This document shows positions 17,713 through 27,480 of a stretch of 64,000 nucleotides of DNA, piece after piece; positions within the stretch are counted from its first letter, which is position 1; the number at the start of each line of letters is the position of its first letter. The translations under genes were made by a program, and so were the position numbers. The notes below the pieces were generated by a model that made no database searches, was not told the origin of the DNA, and was given only the letters and a program-made list of their open reading frames with translations. Location: positions 1 to 64,000 of the forward strand of contig JAOAIJ010000015.1 in assembly GCA_026414765.1 (NCBI GenBank). The letters are read 5' to 3'. The stretch comes from Clostridia bacterium. Lineage in GTDB: Bacteria; Bacillota; Clostridia; Acetivibrionales; DSM-27016.

Positions 17713-19239
17713 ATGGGGATTTATACTATTGGAATGATTTCAATGGTAGTTTTATCAACCGCAGCGTTAGTGTATATACTTAAGAAAAACAGCCTTCTAA
17801 ACCTCAATATGGTTGCTGCAATAGCTGTCAGCTCAGTTTCAATCTGTCTGTTAATCCCTTTTATATTTTCTAAAATAAGCCTGGTTGGACTAAATTTCAT
17901 TCCTGCCATTCTTATAACTATTTTACTATATATAACTGTTGTTTTCGTGGTAGCCGTAGCCATATCAGTATTTGTTACTGAGAAGAAAGCCGGGGAAATC
18001 CTGGATAAAATATTAAAATCAAAAGTATTACAAGCTTGCAATACACTATATACAAAAATTACACAAAAGGTCAAAACCAGAAAAACAAAGTATGACGATA
18101 ATGTGCTAATAGAAATAGAACCTTCTGCAAAAGATGACAAATTAGGGGAAACTTTGCAGGACAGTACCAAAGAAAATTCCGATATTAATATGGTAAACAT
18201 TGCTCAGGATGGCTCTGAAATAGAGAATGAACCACCACTTGATGAAAATGGCATGGATTATGTTGATGGGCAAGTTGAAAATATCTTAGAAAAACATGTT
18301 GACACTGAGCGAATTATTGATAAAATGGGAATAGAAAATGTTAATGAGGATATACTGGGAATAAGTGTATCTTTAGAATGCGACAAAAATCTACAGAGTA
18401 TCGAACAACCTGAGCTTGATTCCTCATTATATGAAAACAAAGAAGATAATACTGATGACGCCCAGCATACTGAGAAGTACGAAGTGAGTATAGATTACTA
18501 CAATACCGGCTATTTTGAAGAAAATACAGAAAAAGAAAATATTGTGTTTCAAACAGATTATACAGAGCAGTGTGATGAAACGGCAGTGTTTGTATCAGAT
18601 GAAGTTGAAGAAAACCTGTTTGGGAATGATTTGGGAATGATTGAACTTCCGCTTCAAAGCTCAGCAGACGTCTTAAAAGAAGCTGAGGAAGATGCTGCAC
18701 CCGTAATAGAAGAATTTACTGCGATAGAAGAAACTGCAATAGAAGAAACTGCAATAGAAATAAAGGATTTACTGCAAGAGAAAATACCTGTTCAGGAAGA
18801 ATATGTGCCGGATGGGGTTGAAACTGTTGATGAGTCACCTGTAGAAACCGTTAAGGATCCCGCAAATATAAATGATTCCATAAGTGGAGACACATGGTGC
18901 TTGCAAACAGAGCAATCAATTGGTAATATTGATATTGCAGAAGATATTGTGAAAATCGACAAAGAGGATAATCGGGAAATAAATGATTTTATAAATGAAG
19001 CTTTCAGACTTAAGGAAAATGGTGACAAGGAAGGGGCAATACTTCATTATATGTACGCCCTGGAAAAGAATCCTGAAATAGATGCTGTGTTTTGGATTGT
19101 ACTTGATACCTGTGTATTGTATAAGGAATTGGGACAAGTTGATTTGGCAAAAGAGATACTGGAGGGTTATGTATCTGATTTTGGAGATGTAATAAATCCG
19201 GATATTAAGGCGGAGATTGAGAGAAATTTATCAAATTAG
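17713..19239 (+). CDS. Membrane-anchored acidic protein with C-terminal TPR-like module
   Basis: A 508-residue protein. Three hydrophobic helices lie in about 5-95. A long, strongly acidic, low-complexity region (about 110-410) includes a short internal repeat of AIEET around residues 336-350. The C-terminus (about 415-505) has TPR-like helices (INEAFRLKENGDKEGAILHY, ALEKNPEIDAVFW, LGQVDLAKEILEGYV). The acidic part is presumably disordered and cytoplasmic. GGGAGG precedes the ATG. It is followed 70 nt later by a PRC-barrel gene. No named family recognised. Confidence 0.82.
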   Translation: MGIYTIGMISMVVLSTAALVYILKKNSLLNLNMVAAIAVSSVSICLLIPFIFSKISLVGLNFIPAILITILLYITVVFVVAVAISVFVTEKKAGEILDKILKSKVLQACNTLYTKITQKVKTRKTKYDDNVLIEIEPSAKDDKLGETLQDSTKENSDINMVNIAQDGSEIENEPPLDENGMDYVDGQVENILEKHVDTERIIDKMGIENVNEDILGISVSLECDKNLQSIEQPELDSSLYENKEDNTDDAQHTEKYEVSIDYYNTGYFEENTEKENIVFQTDYTEQCDETAVFVSDEVEENLFGNDLGMIELPLQSSADVLKEAEEDAAPVIEEFTAIEETAIEETAIEIKDLLQEKIPVQEEYVPDGVETVDESPVETVKDPANINDSISGDTWCLQTEQSIGNIDIAEDIVKIDKEDNREINDFINEAFRLKENGDKEGAILHYMYALEKNPEIDAVFWIVLDTCVLYKELGQVDLAKEILEGYVSDFGDVINPDIKAEIERNLSN

Positions 19240-19309
19240 CAGATTTGGAACTTGTTTTGTGACTGGTAAGGGATTGGCTTAACGTAATCAGAAGGGGGAA
19301 TTGTAAGCA

Positions 19310-20416
19310 ATGAAAAAAACTCAGGAAATAATAGGCTTACCGATAATCAGCATATCTGACGGGATGGAAGTGGGCAAGGTAAAAAGCATTATAATAAATG
19401 CGGATAAGGGTGCCATTGACTACATAGTTGTTGACAGCGGTATTCAGATTCTAAGTGCAAGAGTTATCCCTACAGACAGTGTTCAGGGAATAGGAGAGTA
19501 TGCGCTTACTATAGAAAATGAAAATGCTATTAACGATATCAGCAAAATTCCCGCGGCTATAGATCTTCTTCAGAAAAACATTCAGGTCAAGGGAACCAAG
19601 GTTCTCACCAAAAAAGGCAGATTGATTGGTGAAATAGGCGATATTTATATTGATGAAGATGAGTGCTGTAAAATAACCGGTCTTGAGTACATTGCCGATA
19701 TTACCCAGAAAAGGATAAGGCTTATTCCGCGTAAGAGCGTAATAACATTTGGTAAGAATTTAGTAGTAGTTACAGAAGATGTAGAAAGTACTCTGGTAGA
19801 TAAAATAACAGAATTAGCCACTGGGGAAGGAAGCCTGGGGGCCGAAAAAAAAAATCTGACGGATTCTGATTCTGGTAATTTGGGCGCAGAAATCGTTATG
19901 CCTGATAGCGAAGAAAGTAATAATTATGTAGCACCTGTAGATTATAGCAGCTCCTTACCACATATTGAGAAAATAGTTGCAGATGGTGAAGCTTTGTATA
20001 AGGATAATACTGCTGAAAATGAAAAGCAGGAAAGCAGGCAGCAATCTACAGAAACATATACTATAGAAGCAGATACTACGGATAGCCTTAAGAATAATGA
20101 TACTAATTTACTCAGCGGTTTTGATACAACCGTTGGACAGGAGGCCCCCGATAATGGGGGAATGTTTCCCGGACAAGAACAGATTGCTCGACAGGATGTA
20201 CAGCCTGCTAGTGATGCTCAGACAGAAAGCAGCGCTGCTAATTTATTCGAACAAAGGCAAAGACAGTATCTTAATGGCAGAAGGGCTACAAAAACGATAG
20301 TGGATAACAATGGTAATACTATTGTGAGCGAAGGGACACTTATAGATAACGGCATTATAGATATGGCAAAAGAAAGTGGAAAACTAATTGAGCTGGTTAT
20401 GAACAATAAGGCATAG
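19310..20416 (+). CDS. Tandem PRC-barrel protein with disordered linker
   Basis: A 368-residue soluble protein. Two PRC-barrel repeats occupy about 1-80 (EIIGLPIISISDGMEVGKVK) and 85-165 (VKGTKVLTKKGRLIGEIGDI). Residues about 175-320 are acidic and Gln-rich, probably disordered. A short, apparently conserved end follows (KTIVDNNGNTIVSEGTLIDN, then IDMAKESGKLIELV). PRC-barrels bind RNA-processing factors or sit in photosynthetic and sporulation proteins; the role here is unknown. GGGGG lies about 11 nt before ATG 19310. The neighbouring membrane TPR and VanW genes suggest an envelope connection (inference). Confidence 0.82.
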   Translation: MKKTQEIIGLPIISISDGMEVGKVKSIIINADKGAIDYIVVDSGIQILSARVIPTDSVQGIGEYALTIENENAINDISKIPAAIDLLQKNIQVKGTKVLTKKGRLIGEIGDIYIDEDECCKITGLEYIADITQKRIRLIPRKSVITFGKNLVVVTEDVESTLVDKITELATGEGSLGAEKKNLTDSDSGNLGAEIVMPDSEESNNYVAPVDYSSSLPHIEKIVADGEALYKDNTAENEKQESRQQSTETYTIEADTTDSLKNNDTNLLSGFDTTVGQEAPDNGGMFPGQEQIARQDVQPASDAQTESSAANLFEQRQRQYLNGRRATKTIVDNNGNTIVSEGTLIDNGIIDMAKESGKLIELVMNNKA

Positions 20417-20556
20417 AGGTAAATATAGATATATCGATAATACAGATTGAGAAGTATAAAACATAAGAGTTTTATACTTCTTGTATATTGAGGGTAGTTT
20501 GAAATATCCCGATTGTTTTAATTCAATTACAAAACCCGGAAGTTGGAGTGACTCTT

Positions 20557-21927
20557 GTGACCAAGGTACAGAAAAGTGTTTTTATAGTTTTCATATCAGT
20601 ATTGGTTCAGACCGTATTAGGGCTCTCAGTTGGGCTTGGGATGCTGTACATTTCCTCCAGGGACCACATAAACGATAATGTTTATATAGGCAATACTCCT
20701 TTAGGCAATCTGAACAGGGAGGAAGCCGCGGCAAAGGTTGAGGAGATGTACAAAGCTACTATATCCAACGGGTCTTTTACAATTATATATGGAAGCAATA
20801 AGAAATTTCTGGTCAAGTATAGTGAGATTGATGCATTTTTAGATATTGCAGCTACTATCAGAACTGCATTTGGCAGTACCGGATCAGAATCCTTTGAGAA
20901 TATGATAAGAGGGCATTTCTCATCTCAAAAAAGGGAAATCACGCCTGTAATAACATTTAACGAAGGCAAATTGCGGGAAAAGCTCAATGAGCTTGCAATT
21001 TATATTAATAAAGAACCTGTTGATGCAGACATAGAGGTAAAAGAAGGCAAGGTAGTAAAAATTCCTGAAGAGAAGGGATTAAAGCTAAATTTCAATAAAT
21101 CATTAAAAAGAATAGAGTCGGAAATAGGAAAGAGTATAGGCGGTTTTATTAGCTTCAGAGAAGCAGATGATCTTGAAGTGGAAACTATTGCTGCTGAATA
21201 CACTTTAAGCAGTTATGATGGGCTGAATGAGATAATCTCACAGCATACGACAAAAGTGCTTGATTTAGACGTTGCTGATTCACTTATTCAGGCGGCTTTT
21301 GCAATAAACAAAGTTTGTGTTCCTTGTGCGGATTTAAAGAATAGAAAAGAGCCTTCAAGCTTTTCTTTTAACAAATACCTAGTCATAGAAGGCGGGATTA
21401 TTAATAAAAATGATGAGGGATATAATCAGGTGGCATCTACGCTATACGCAGCTGTGCTGAAAGCTGGAATTGATCCCAAATTTATAACACGGACACCGCA
21501 TAAAAATACCGTTGACTATATCCAGCCGGGCTTAGATGCTGTTGTTATAAGTAATACCTATGACTTCAAATTTGTGAATACACTAGACAGTCCGGTACTG
21601 ATTTATACTGAGATACATGGAGATACTCTGACAGTAAGTATAATAAGTAAAAAAAAACAGTCTCAGGTGACTGGCAATCTGGAAACTGAAGTGATTCAGA
21701 AATACACTCCTACAGTTGAATATGTAGAGAATGAAAAAATGGCAGCCGGAGAGAGAAAAATGGTCAGTTCCGGAAGAGAAGGGCTTTTGGTAAAGGTATA
21801 CAGGACTGTACCCAATAGTACATCGGAAGATACAAGAAGGTTTTTGTATGAAGATAGATACGAGGCGGTAAAAGCTATTATTGAGATAGGCCCTAATACT
21901 CGTTGGGGAGATGACAGTATAAAATAA
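20557..21927 (+). CDS. VanW family protein with G5 domain
   Basis: A 456-residue exported protein. One N-terminal helix (about 6-30) anchors it. A peptidoglycan-binding-like region (about 40-215) precedes the VanW domain (about 255-365; INKNDEGYNQVASTLYAAVL, DYIQPGLDAVV). A G5-like domain (about 370-445) ends it. GTG at 20557 is preferred over GTG 20548 because GGAG lies 8 nt upstream. VanW proteins occur in some vancomycin clusters and widely in Clostridia; biochemical function is unknown. It ends at a terminator shared with the convergent mecA. Confidence 0.9.
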   Translation: MTKVQKSVFIVFISVLVQTVLGLSVGLGMLYISSRDHINDNVYIGNTPLGNLNREEAAAKVEEMYKATISNGSFTIIYGSNKKFLVKYSEIDAFLDIAATIRTAFGSTGSESFENMIRGHFSSQKREITPVITFNEGKLREKLNELAIYINKEPVDADIEVKEGKVVKIPEEKGLKLNFNKSLKRIESEIGKSIGGFISFREADDLEVETIAAEYTLSSYDGLNEIISQHTTKVLDLDVADSLIQAAFAINKVCVPCADLKNRKEPSSFSFNKYLVIEGGIINKNDEGYNQVASTLYAAVLKAGIDPKFITRTPHKNTVDYIQPGLDAVVISNTYDFKFVNTLDSPVLIYTEIHGDTLTVSIISKKKQSQVTGNLETEVIQKYTPTVEYVENEKMAAGERKMVSSGREGLLVKVYRTVPNSTSEDTRRFLYEDRYEAVKAIIEIGPNTRWGDDSIK

Positions 21928-21959
21928 ATCCCAAGCTAAAGAATTCTGGCTTGGGATTT
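21926..21959 (+). terminator. Bidirectional terminator between vanW-like gene and mecA
   Basis: AAATCCCAAGC (21926-21936) pairs with GCTTGGGATTT (21949-21959) across a 12-nt loop, with T4 and A-rich flanks. It overlaps the stop codon of the upstream gene. Confidence 0.85.
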
Positions 21960-21967
21960 TACATTTT

Positions 21968-22594
21968 CTAAAAATAGTTATTTAGTATTTCTATTGCATT
22001 ATACTCAATAATCTTTGTTCCGTATTCATTCAGGTAGCCTTCATAAAATCCGGTATTGGGTACTTTATTACCATATTCGCCGAGCATTACCTCAAAGAGT
22101 TTTGTATTCGAAATAGTAAGACTGCTTCTGGTCAATACAAGGTAGTAGGTTTCCTTATATTTAAATAGAGAGCTGTCTCCTGAATACAAGGAACTGATTT
22201 TCTTGCTCAGGGAACATAAATCCTCAAATTCTCTAAAAGAATAAATCATTAAAGTCGAATAGATTTTCCTGTTTTTTCTCTTTACCTTTAAATCATTCTT
22301 TTTAAACTTATTCTTAATGTACTTCTGTATTGACTCAAAATCTCCATCTTCGTCCATCTTTGTTATTGTTACTATAAAACCCTCGTCCGAATCCGGCAGT
22401 GCTTCTATGCACAATTGAGAATCTGATGTGTTGAAACCGTACTGCACCTCGGCTTGCTCCATCATATCCCAGAATAATTCCTGGGCTGCAGGTGAATTAT
22501 AGTTAAGAGAGTTCAAATCAATATTTCTTTCCTCCAGATCGCTGATAGAAATAGTAACCTTTATTTCATTTTCACTTATCTTTTCAATTTTCAT
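21968..22594 (-). CDS. mecA: MecA-like ClpC adaptor protein
   Basis: MecA proteins deliver substrates to ClpCP. The 208-residue protein has the typical N-terminal domain starting MKIEKISENEIKVTISISDL, an acidic central linker, and a C-terminal ClpC-binding domain (about 115-208; YSFREFEDLCSLSKK). Length is within the family range. ATG 22594 is preceded by GGTGAT; an upstream GTG (22606) coincides with that site. It converges on the VanW gene. Targets in this organism are unknown. Confidence 0.9.
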   Translation of the reverse strand: MKIEKISENEIKVTISISDLEERNIDLNSLNYNSPAAQELFWDMMEQAEVQYGFNTSDSQLCIEALPDSDEGFIVTITKMDEDGDFESIQKYIKNKFKKNDLKVKRKNRKIYSTLMIYSFREFEDLCSLSKKISSLYSGDSSLFKYKETYYLVLTRSSLTISNTKLFEVMLGEYGNKVPNTGFYEGYLNEYGTKIIEYNAIEILNNYF

Positions 22595-23022
22595 TGATAT
22601 CACCACAATCTAATTTTATATTTTTTCACTTGCAGGTGACAGAAAACCTGTGCCTGATTAAGCATATATCATTTATACTTTAAGTTTACTCACTATAGGA
22701 ACTATAAGAAGTTTTTGAATAGCTGCTGCAAAATGTAAAAATGCTTATTATATATATATATTATACTAATTATTGAAAGAAAAGAGAAGTATTAAAATTT
22801 TTACAGGTTGATGAAATATTAGTTATAGTAGATTACTTGTTTTACTCAAATAATATACTAAAGAAAGTAATAGATCAGCTTTTATGTATGGGTCGCATGA
22901 CTTCTCGAGAAACAATTTGAATGTATACAGGATCAAATTTATTCAGGAGAAAATTCACATAATCCAGCGCGGGTTATTGTCCCGGTTAGAGTATACAAGA
23001 GTAATTTCCGGAGGTGAAAGTA
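22595..23022. other. Intergenic region between divergent mecA and unknown gene
   Basis: 428 AT-rich bases with a TATATA tract near 22750-22766. No ORF, RNA family or clear operator was recognised. The promoter pair for the flanking divergent genes must lie here. Confidence 0.5.
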
Positions 23023-23979
23023 TTGGAAAACGAAGACGTAAATAATGATGAGATTGAAAAGGATAGCAGGGGTTCGGAAGTAGTTTACAGCTCTGAAAAG
23101 GATTTCTATAAAGGAATAAGTGGAGAACTCAGGTATAAGGCAGAGGGGCTTTTTAAAAAAGCCAAGGAAAAGGGAATATCTATTGAAAACGTGAATATTG
23201 AAATGTTGAAGGAAAGTCAGGCCGAATTTCCCGGTATAGGTGCAGTGAGTCTGCCGGCCTTTCTGGTAACAGTTAAAGGCAGGCACCTTCAGAGCGGACA
23301 ATTGATGGTAGATGGCAAGCAAATCGATTATTTTAACATCTACCAAAAGTATGTGGCTGATAAGATTGAGAAGAAAAACTGGGCGCGCGATGATACAGGC
23401 AGGGTCATAAAGCAAAACAACAGACCTAAAATAAAGAGCGAAACAGAACTGGTGCTGACTGAATGGGAAAGATTTGAAATCGGAAAGAACGTAGTGGATG
23501 ACAAGGAGTTTGGAATAGAAAAGACTATAACGGGAGCATGTGACAGGGTTATCAGAAAGCTTATGGGTGAAAATGACTGGCTTTATCCTGGAGAAGCCAG
23601 GCTATTGGATGAAGAGTTCAAAAGTGTACAGGAGAAAATTGCATCAGATAAGGAATCCCGAAAAAACAATGCTGCTAGTGAAGCGTATGGAGGTGCAGCT
23701 CAAAAGAAAGCAACTGATAGGCAGATAAACTACTTAAAATCCAGAATCAAGAATTCAGGCGTAGACCCGGATAATGATGCGGTAATGCGGGAAATACTCA
23801 AACAAAGCGGGTTTGATGATACTAATATTAATGATTTGACCACAACTGATATGAGTAAGATAATTGACAGTGTAAATATTGTAGTTCCCAAGATAAAGGA
23901 AACTTTGACCAGAGTCAACACAGTAAATAACCTTGGGCAAAATGATCAGATCAGAACAGGAAATACAGTTAAGCAATAG
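23023..23979 (+). CDS. Protein of unknown function, 318 residues, possibly DNA-related
   Basis: TTG at 23023 has GGAGG 8 nt upstream; GTG 23014 lies within that site. The soluble, charged protein has a conserved-looking core (LPAFLVTVKGRHLQSGQLMV, DGKQIDYFNIYQKYVADKIE, KTITGACDRVIRKLMGENDW) and a separate C-terminal segment (ATDRQINYLKSRIKN) resembling a short helical module common in phage and mobile-element proteins. I recognise no enzyme motif. Composition is like the neighbours and no phage genes surround it, so recent transfer is not evident. Confidence 0.75.
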   Translation: MENEDVNNDEIEKDSRGSEVVYSSEKDFYKGISGELRYKAEGLFKKAKEKGISIENVNIEMLKESQAEFPGIGAVSLPAFLVTVKGRHLQSGQLMVDGKQIDYFNIYQKYVADKIEKKNWARDDTGRVIKQNNRPKIKSETELVLTEWERFEIGKNVVDDKEFGIEKTITGACDRVIRKLMGENDWLYPGEARLLDEEFKSVQEKIASDKESRKNNAASEAYGGAAQKKATDRQINYLKSRIKNSGVDPDNDAVMREILKQSGFDDTNINDLTTTDMSKIIDSVNIVVPKIKETLTRVNTVNNLGQNDQIRTGNTVKQ

Positions 23980-24071
23980 GAATAAACATTTTTGGATATA
24001 ATTGTTTATTAAAATAATGTAAAACAACCTGAAATGACAGACAGATAATACGAATAAGTATATGGTTATAG

Positions 24072-24118
24072 AAAAGGAAACGAAATTTAGCGATTAATCA
24101 CTAAATTTTCCTTATTTT
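24072..24118 (+). terminator. Possible terminator after the unknown gene
   Basis: AAATTTAG (24083-24090) pairs with CTAAATTT (24101-24108) around GATTAATC-containing sequence, with AAGGA/TCCTT extending the stem after a bulge and a T-rich tail. Low GC makes it weak. Confidence 0.45.
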
Positions 24119-24187
24119 GTTGAAAAGGGTTTAATGTATAGTTATAATTAGGATTAATGGAAGAATAGTAGGTTTTACGAGGGTTAT

Positions 24188-24766
24188 ATGAAGGAAATAG
24201 TGCTTGCATCGGCCTCGCCGAGGCGGTTTGAACTACTAAGGCAAATTGGTCTTGAATTTAAAGTAATGCCTTCAGCTATCGAGGAAATTATTGAAAATGA
24301 GCTTATGCCTGAGCAGATAGCATGTAATCTTGCTCTCATTAAAGCGGAGGATGTAGCTGGTCGTCTGAACGGGGATTTTGTTGTTATAGGAGCGGATACG
24401 ATAGTAGTTTGCGATACCATTCTAGGCAAGCCTGAAGACCGGGAAAGCGCATTCCGGATGCTTCAAATGCTGCAAGGCAAGTGGCATGAGGTAATCACAG
24501 GGGTTGCAGTTATTGATTGCAGGACTTTGAAAAAAGAAAGCTTTTATGAGAGAACCCGTGTTAAGATGCGCAGCATGAACGACGGAATGATTAATGCATA
24601 TATAAATACCGGCGAACCGATGGATAAAGCCGGAGCGTATGGTATTCAGGGTATGGGGGCCGTACTTGTTGAAAAAATTGATGGGTGCTATTTTAATGTA
24701 GTAGGATTTCCTATTATGAAGTTTACCCAGATAGCAGAGGGTTTTGGAATAAAAGTACTTGGATAG
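24188..24766 (+). CDS. maf: Maf family nucleoside triphosphate pyrophosphatase
   Basis: Hydrolyses non-canonical or pyrimidine NTPs and is linked to septum control. The 192-residue protein has the Maf signature ASASPRRFELL at 7-17, the catalytic ADTIVVCD segment (about 70-77), GKWHEVITGVAV and the terminal GFPIMKF. It begins the maf-radC-mreBCD-minCDE block typical of Firmicutes. ATG 24188 follows GAGGG. Confidence 0.95.
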   Translation: MKEIVLASASPRRFELLRQIGLEFKVMPSAIEEIIENELMPEQIACNLALIKAEDVAGRLNGDFVVIGADTIVVCDTILGKPEDRESAFRMLQMLQGKWHEVITGVAVIDCRTLKKESFYERTRVKMRSMNDGMINAYINTGEPMDKAGAYGIQGMGAVLVEKIDGCYFNVVGFPIMKFTQIAEGFGIKVLG

Positions 24767-24808
24767 AATAAAGAATAGAAGCTTGGTATTATAGATGTGG
24801 GGGCACAG

Positions 24809-25516
24809 ATGATTTACGAACATCAGAGGCTGAAAATAAAAGACCTGCCGGCAGGTGAAAGACCCTATGAAAAGCTTGAGAGATACGGCCCTCAGATTTT
24901 ATCTGATGCAGAGCTCCTGGCTATAATTATTAAAACCGGAAGTAAAAGTGATACATCGGTTACTCTGTCGCAAAGGCTACTTAAGGAGGATAAGAGTGAA
25001 AAAGGATTAAGCTTTTTATATGACTTATCTTTAGAACAGCTTAAGTGCATCAGAGGAATAGGTAAAGTAAAAGCAATACAGATTAAAGCATTGACAGAAT
25101 TGTCAAAAAGAATTGCTGCTTCTTTCGGTTTAAGTGAAAGACCGGTAGTAAAATCACCGGATGATGTAAGCAGGTTACTTATGGAAGAAATGAGACACTT
25201 GAAAAAGGAAGTTTTTAAGATTATTCTCCTAAGTACCAAAAATCATGTGATAAGAATACTTGATATATCTGTGGGTAGCCTTGCTTCATCGATAGTCCAT
25301 CCACGGGAGGTTTTCAGCGAAGCAGTTAAGGCAGGATGCTCAGCGATTATTCTTATACATAATCATCCCAGCGGAGACCCTGAACCGAGCAAAGAAGATA
25401 TAGAAACTACAAACAGGTTGGTAAGCGGCGGGAATATATTAGGTATCAAGATATTGGATCATATAGTGATTGGAAATGGAAAGTATGTAAGCCTCAAGGA
25501 AAGAGGATTGCTTTAG
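24809..25516 (+). CDS. radC: RadC/MPN-type JAB domain protein
   Basis: A 235-residue protein with an N-terminal helix-hairpin-helix region (GIGKVKAIQIKA near 78-90) and a C-terminal JAMM metal-binding motif IHNHPSGDPEPSKED (about 183-197). Historically called a DNA repair protein; the true activity is unresolved. ATG 24809 is chosen because the run of G at 24798-24802 acts as Shine-Dalgarno; GTG 24797 overlaps it. Confidence 0.94.
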   Translation: MIYEHQRLKIKDLPAGERPYEKLERYGPQILSDAELLAIIIKTGSKSDTSVTLSQRLLKEDKSEKGLSFLYDLSLEQLKCIRGIGKVKAIQIKALTELSKRIAASFGLSERPVVKSPDDVSRLLMEEMRHLKKEVFKIILLSTKNHVIRILDISVGSLASSIVHPREVFSEAVKAGCSAIILIHNHPSGDPEPSKEDIETTNRLVSGGNILGIKILDHIVIGNGKYVSLKERGLL

Positions 25517-25564
25517 TATAAAAAATAGCAATGTGAAAACGAACAACTACAGGAGGAGAAAACA

Positions 25565-26587
25565 ATGAGTTTTTTTTCTAGGGATATAGGAATAGATTTG
25601 GGAACGGCAAATACACTGGTTCATGTCAAGGGCAAGGGTATAATATTAAGAGAGCCTTCAGTTGTAGCTGTAAATAAAAAGACTAATGATATACTTGCGG
25701 TTGGTGATTCTGCAAAAAGCATGATAGGAAGGACACCGGGGAATATAGTTGCCATAAGACCTATGAAAGATGGTGTAATAGCTGACTTTGACATAACACA
25801 AAGTATGTTGAAGTATTTCATTAAGAAAGTTATGTCCAAGGGGTTATTTGGTAAGCCAAGAGTTGTTATTTGTGTACCTTCGGGTGTTACAGAAGTTGAA
25901 AAGAGAGCTGTAGAGGAAGCTACACTGCAGGCAGGTGCAAAAGAAGCATACCTTATAGAAGAGCCTATGGCAGCGGCAATTGGTGCTAATTTGCCTGTGG
26001 AAGAGCCTTCAGGAAGCATGGTTGTCGATATAGGTGGCGGAACCAGTGAAGTAGCAGTAATATCTCTTGGGGGAATTGTTACCAGCAAGTCACTAAGAAT
26101 AGCAGGAGATGAACTTGACGAATCTATTGTACATTATGTAAAAAAAGAATATAATTTAATGATAGGAGAAAGAACAGCAGAGGAAATAAAGGTAACGATA
26201 GGTGCGGCCTATCCTAAGCCTAAGGAAGAAACAATTGAAATCAGAGGCAGAGATTTGATTACTGGACTTCCCAAAAACCTCTCTATTACTTCATCCGAGA
26301 TAACAGAGGCATTAAAGGAACCCGTGAATTCAATAGTTGATTCCATAAAGTATACTTTGGAAAAAACACCTCCTGAGTTAGCGGCAGATATTATGGACAG
26401 AGGTATTATGCTTACTGGCGGCGGCGCTCTTTTAAGCGGCCTTGATAAACTGATAAAGGAAGAGACAGGAATGCCAGTATCTATTGCAGAAAATCCTCTG
26501 GATTGTGTTGCGCTTGGAGCAGGTAAAGTTCTTGATGAAATAGAAGTATTAAAGAAAGTTTTGATTTCACCCAAAAAACTGAGGTAA
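25565..26587 (+). CDS. mreB: Rod-shape actin homologue MreB
   Basis: Bacterial actin of 340 residues that guides lateral cell-wall synthesis. Phosphate-1 [19 protein letters not shown] (about 7-25), phosphate-2 [12 protein letters not shown] (about 156-167) and the adenosine motif [12 protein letters not shown] (about 282-293) are all present. GGAGGAG precedes ATG 25565. First of mreBCD, with mreC 35 nt downstream. Confidence 0.98.
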   Translation: MSFFSRDIGIDLGTANTLVHVKGKGIILREPSVVAVNKKTNDILAVGDSAKSMIGRTPGNIVAIRPMKDGVIADFDITQSMLKYFIKKVMSKGLFGKPRVVICVPSGVTEVEKRAVEEATLQAGAKEAYLIEEPMAAAIGANLPVEEPSGSMVVDIGGGTSEVAVISLGGIVTSKSLRIAGDELDESIVHYVKKEYNLMIGERTAEEIKVTIGAAYPKPKEETIEIRGRDLITGLPKNLSITSSEITEALKEPVNSIVDSIKYTLEKTPPELAADIMDRGIMLTGGGALLSGLDKLIKEETGMPVSIAENPLDCVALGAGKVLDEIEVLKKVLISPKKLR

Positions 26588-26622
26588 TGATATTTGTTTT
26601 TATTTAGAAGGGAGATACACGG

Positions 26623-27480
26623 TTGTTACGTCTTTTTAGAAACAAGTTGTTTGTAGTGATACTTGTGACAGTAACAATATTTATTATTATGGGGGTTACA
26701 GCAACACCGGGCAGCAGACTGGCCTATATAGGAGATGCTGTCAGTGTACCGCTATCCCCTTTTCAGAGTTTCTTTTCCTTTATCGGGGAGAAAGTTGAGG
26801 GCAGCTTTACTTTTTTCAAAGATATGAAAGAGCTAAAAAAGGAAAATGAGGAACTTAAAACTAAAGTTGACGAACTTGAAAATGAAAGAAGAAATCTTTT
26901 AAGATATGAAAAAGAAAACAAGGAATTAAGGGATGCTCTTAATCTGAAAAACCAGTTTAGTAACTATGAATCCGTAGGTGGTAATATAATTGCAAAGGAT
27001 GTCGGTAACTGGTTTAACATTTTTACTATTGATAGGGGAAACAGTGACGGTATTACCGACTTTTCTCCCGTTATTACAAGTAAAGGTCTTGTAGGCTGTG
27101 TAAATGATACCATGCCTTTTACGTCAAAAGTCTTATCGATAATTGATGTTGACAGCACTGTAAGTGTATTAATATCGAAATACTCGGAGATGGCTATAGT
27201 CAGAGGAGATTTGAAGCTAAAGGACGAGGGTTTCTGTAGAATGGACAATATTGGGGACGAAATAGAGTTAAGTGCCGGTGATACCATAGAAACATCAGGT
27301 ATGGGAGGTATTTATCCAAGGGGAATTCTGGTAGGGCGTGTTAAAGAAACCAGAAGGGATAGCGGTGAATCCAGAAAATATGCCGTTATTGAACCAGCTG
27401 TTGACTTTAAAAAACTTCAGGAAGTGTTTGTTCTGAAAAGCAAGAACAAGAATACAGACATAGGTAGTGCAGGCAAATGA
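26623..27480 (+). CDS. mreC: Rod-shape-determining protein MreC
   Basis: A 285-residue bitopic protein: one N-terminal helix (about 9-27), a coiled coil (about 62-110; LKKENEELKTKVDELENERR) and two beta-barrel lobes (about 115-270; GNIIAKDVGNWFNIFTIDRG). It scaffolds the elongasome outside the membrane. TTG at 26623 is the start, with GGGAG 9 nt before it. Overlaps mreD by ATGA. Confidence 0.95.
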   Translation: MLRLFRNKLFVVILVTVTIFIIMGVTATPGSRLAYIGDAVSVPLSPFQSFFSFIGEKVEGSFTFFKDMKELKKENEELKTKVDELENERRNLLRYEKENKELRDALNLKNQFSNYESVGGNIIAKDVGNWFNIFTIDRGNSDGITDFSPVITSKGLVGCVNDTMPFTSKVLSIIDVDSTVSVLISKYSEMAIVRGDLKLKDEGFCRMDNIGDEIELSAGDTIETSGMGGIYPRGILVGRVKETRRDSGESRKYAVIEPAVDFKKLQEVFVLKSKNKNTDIGSAGK

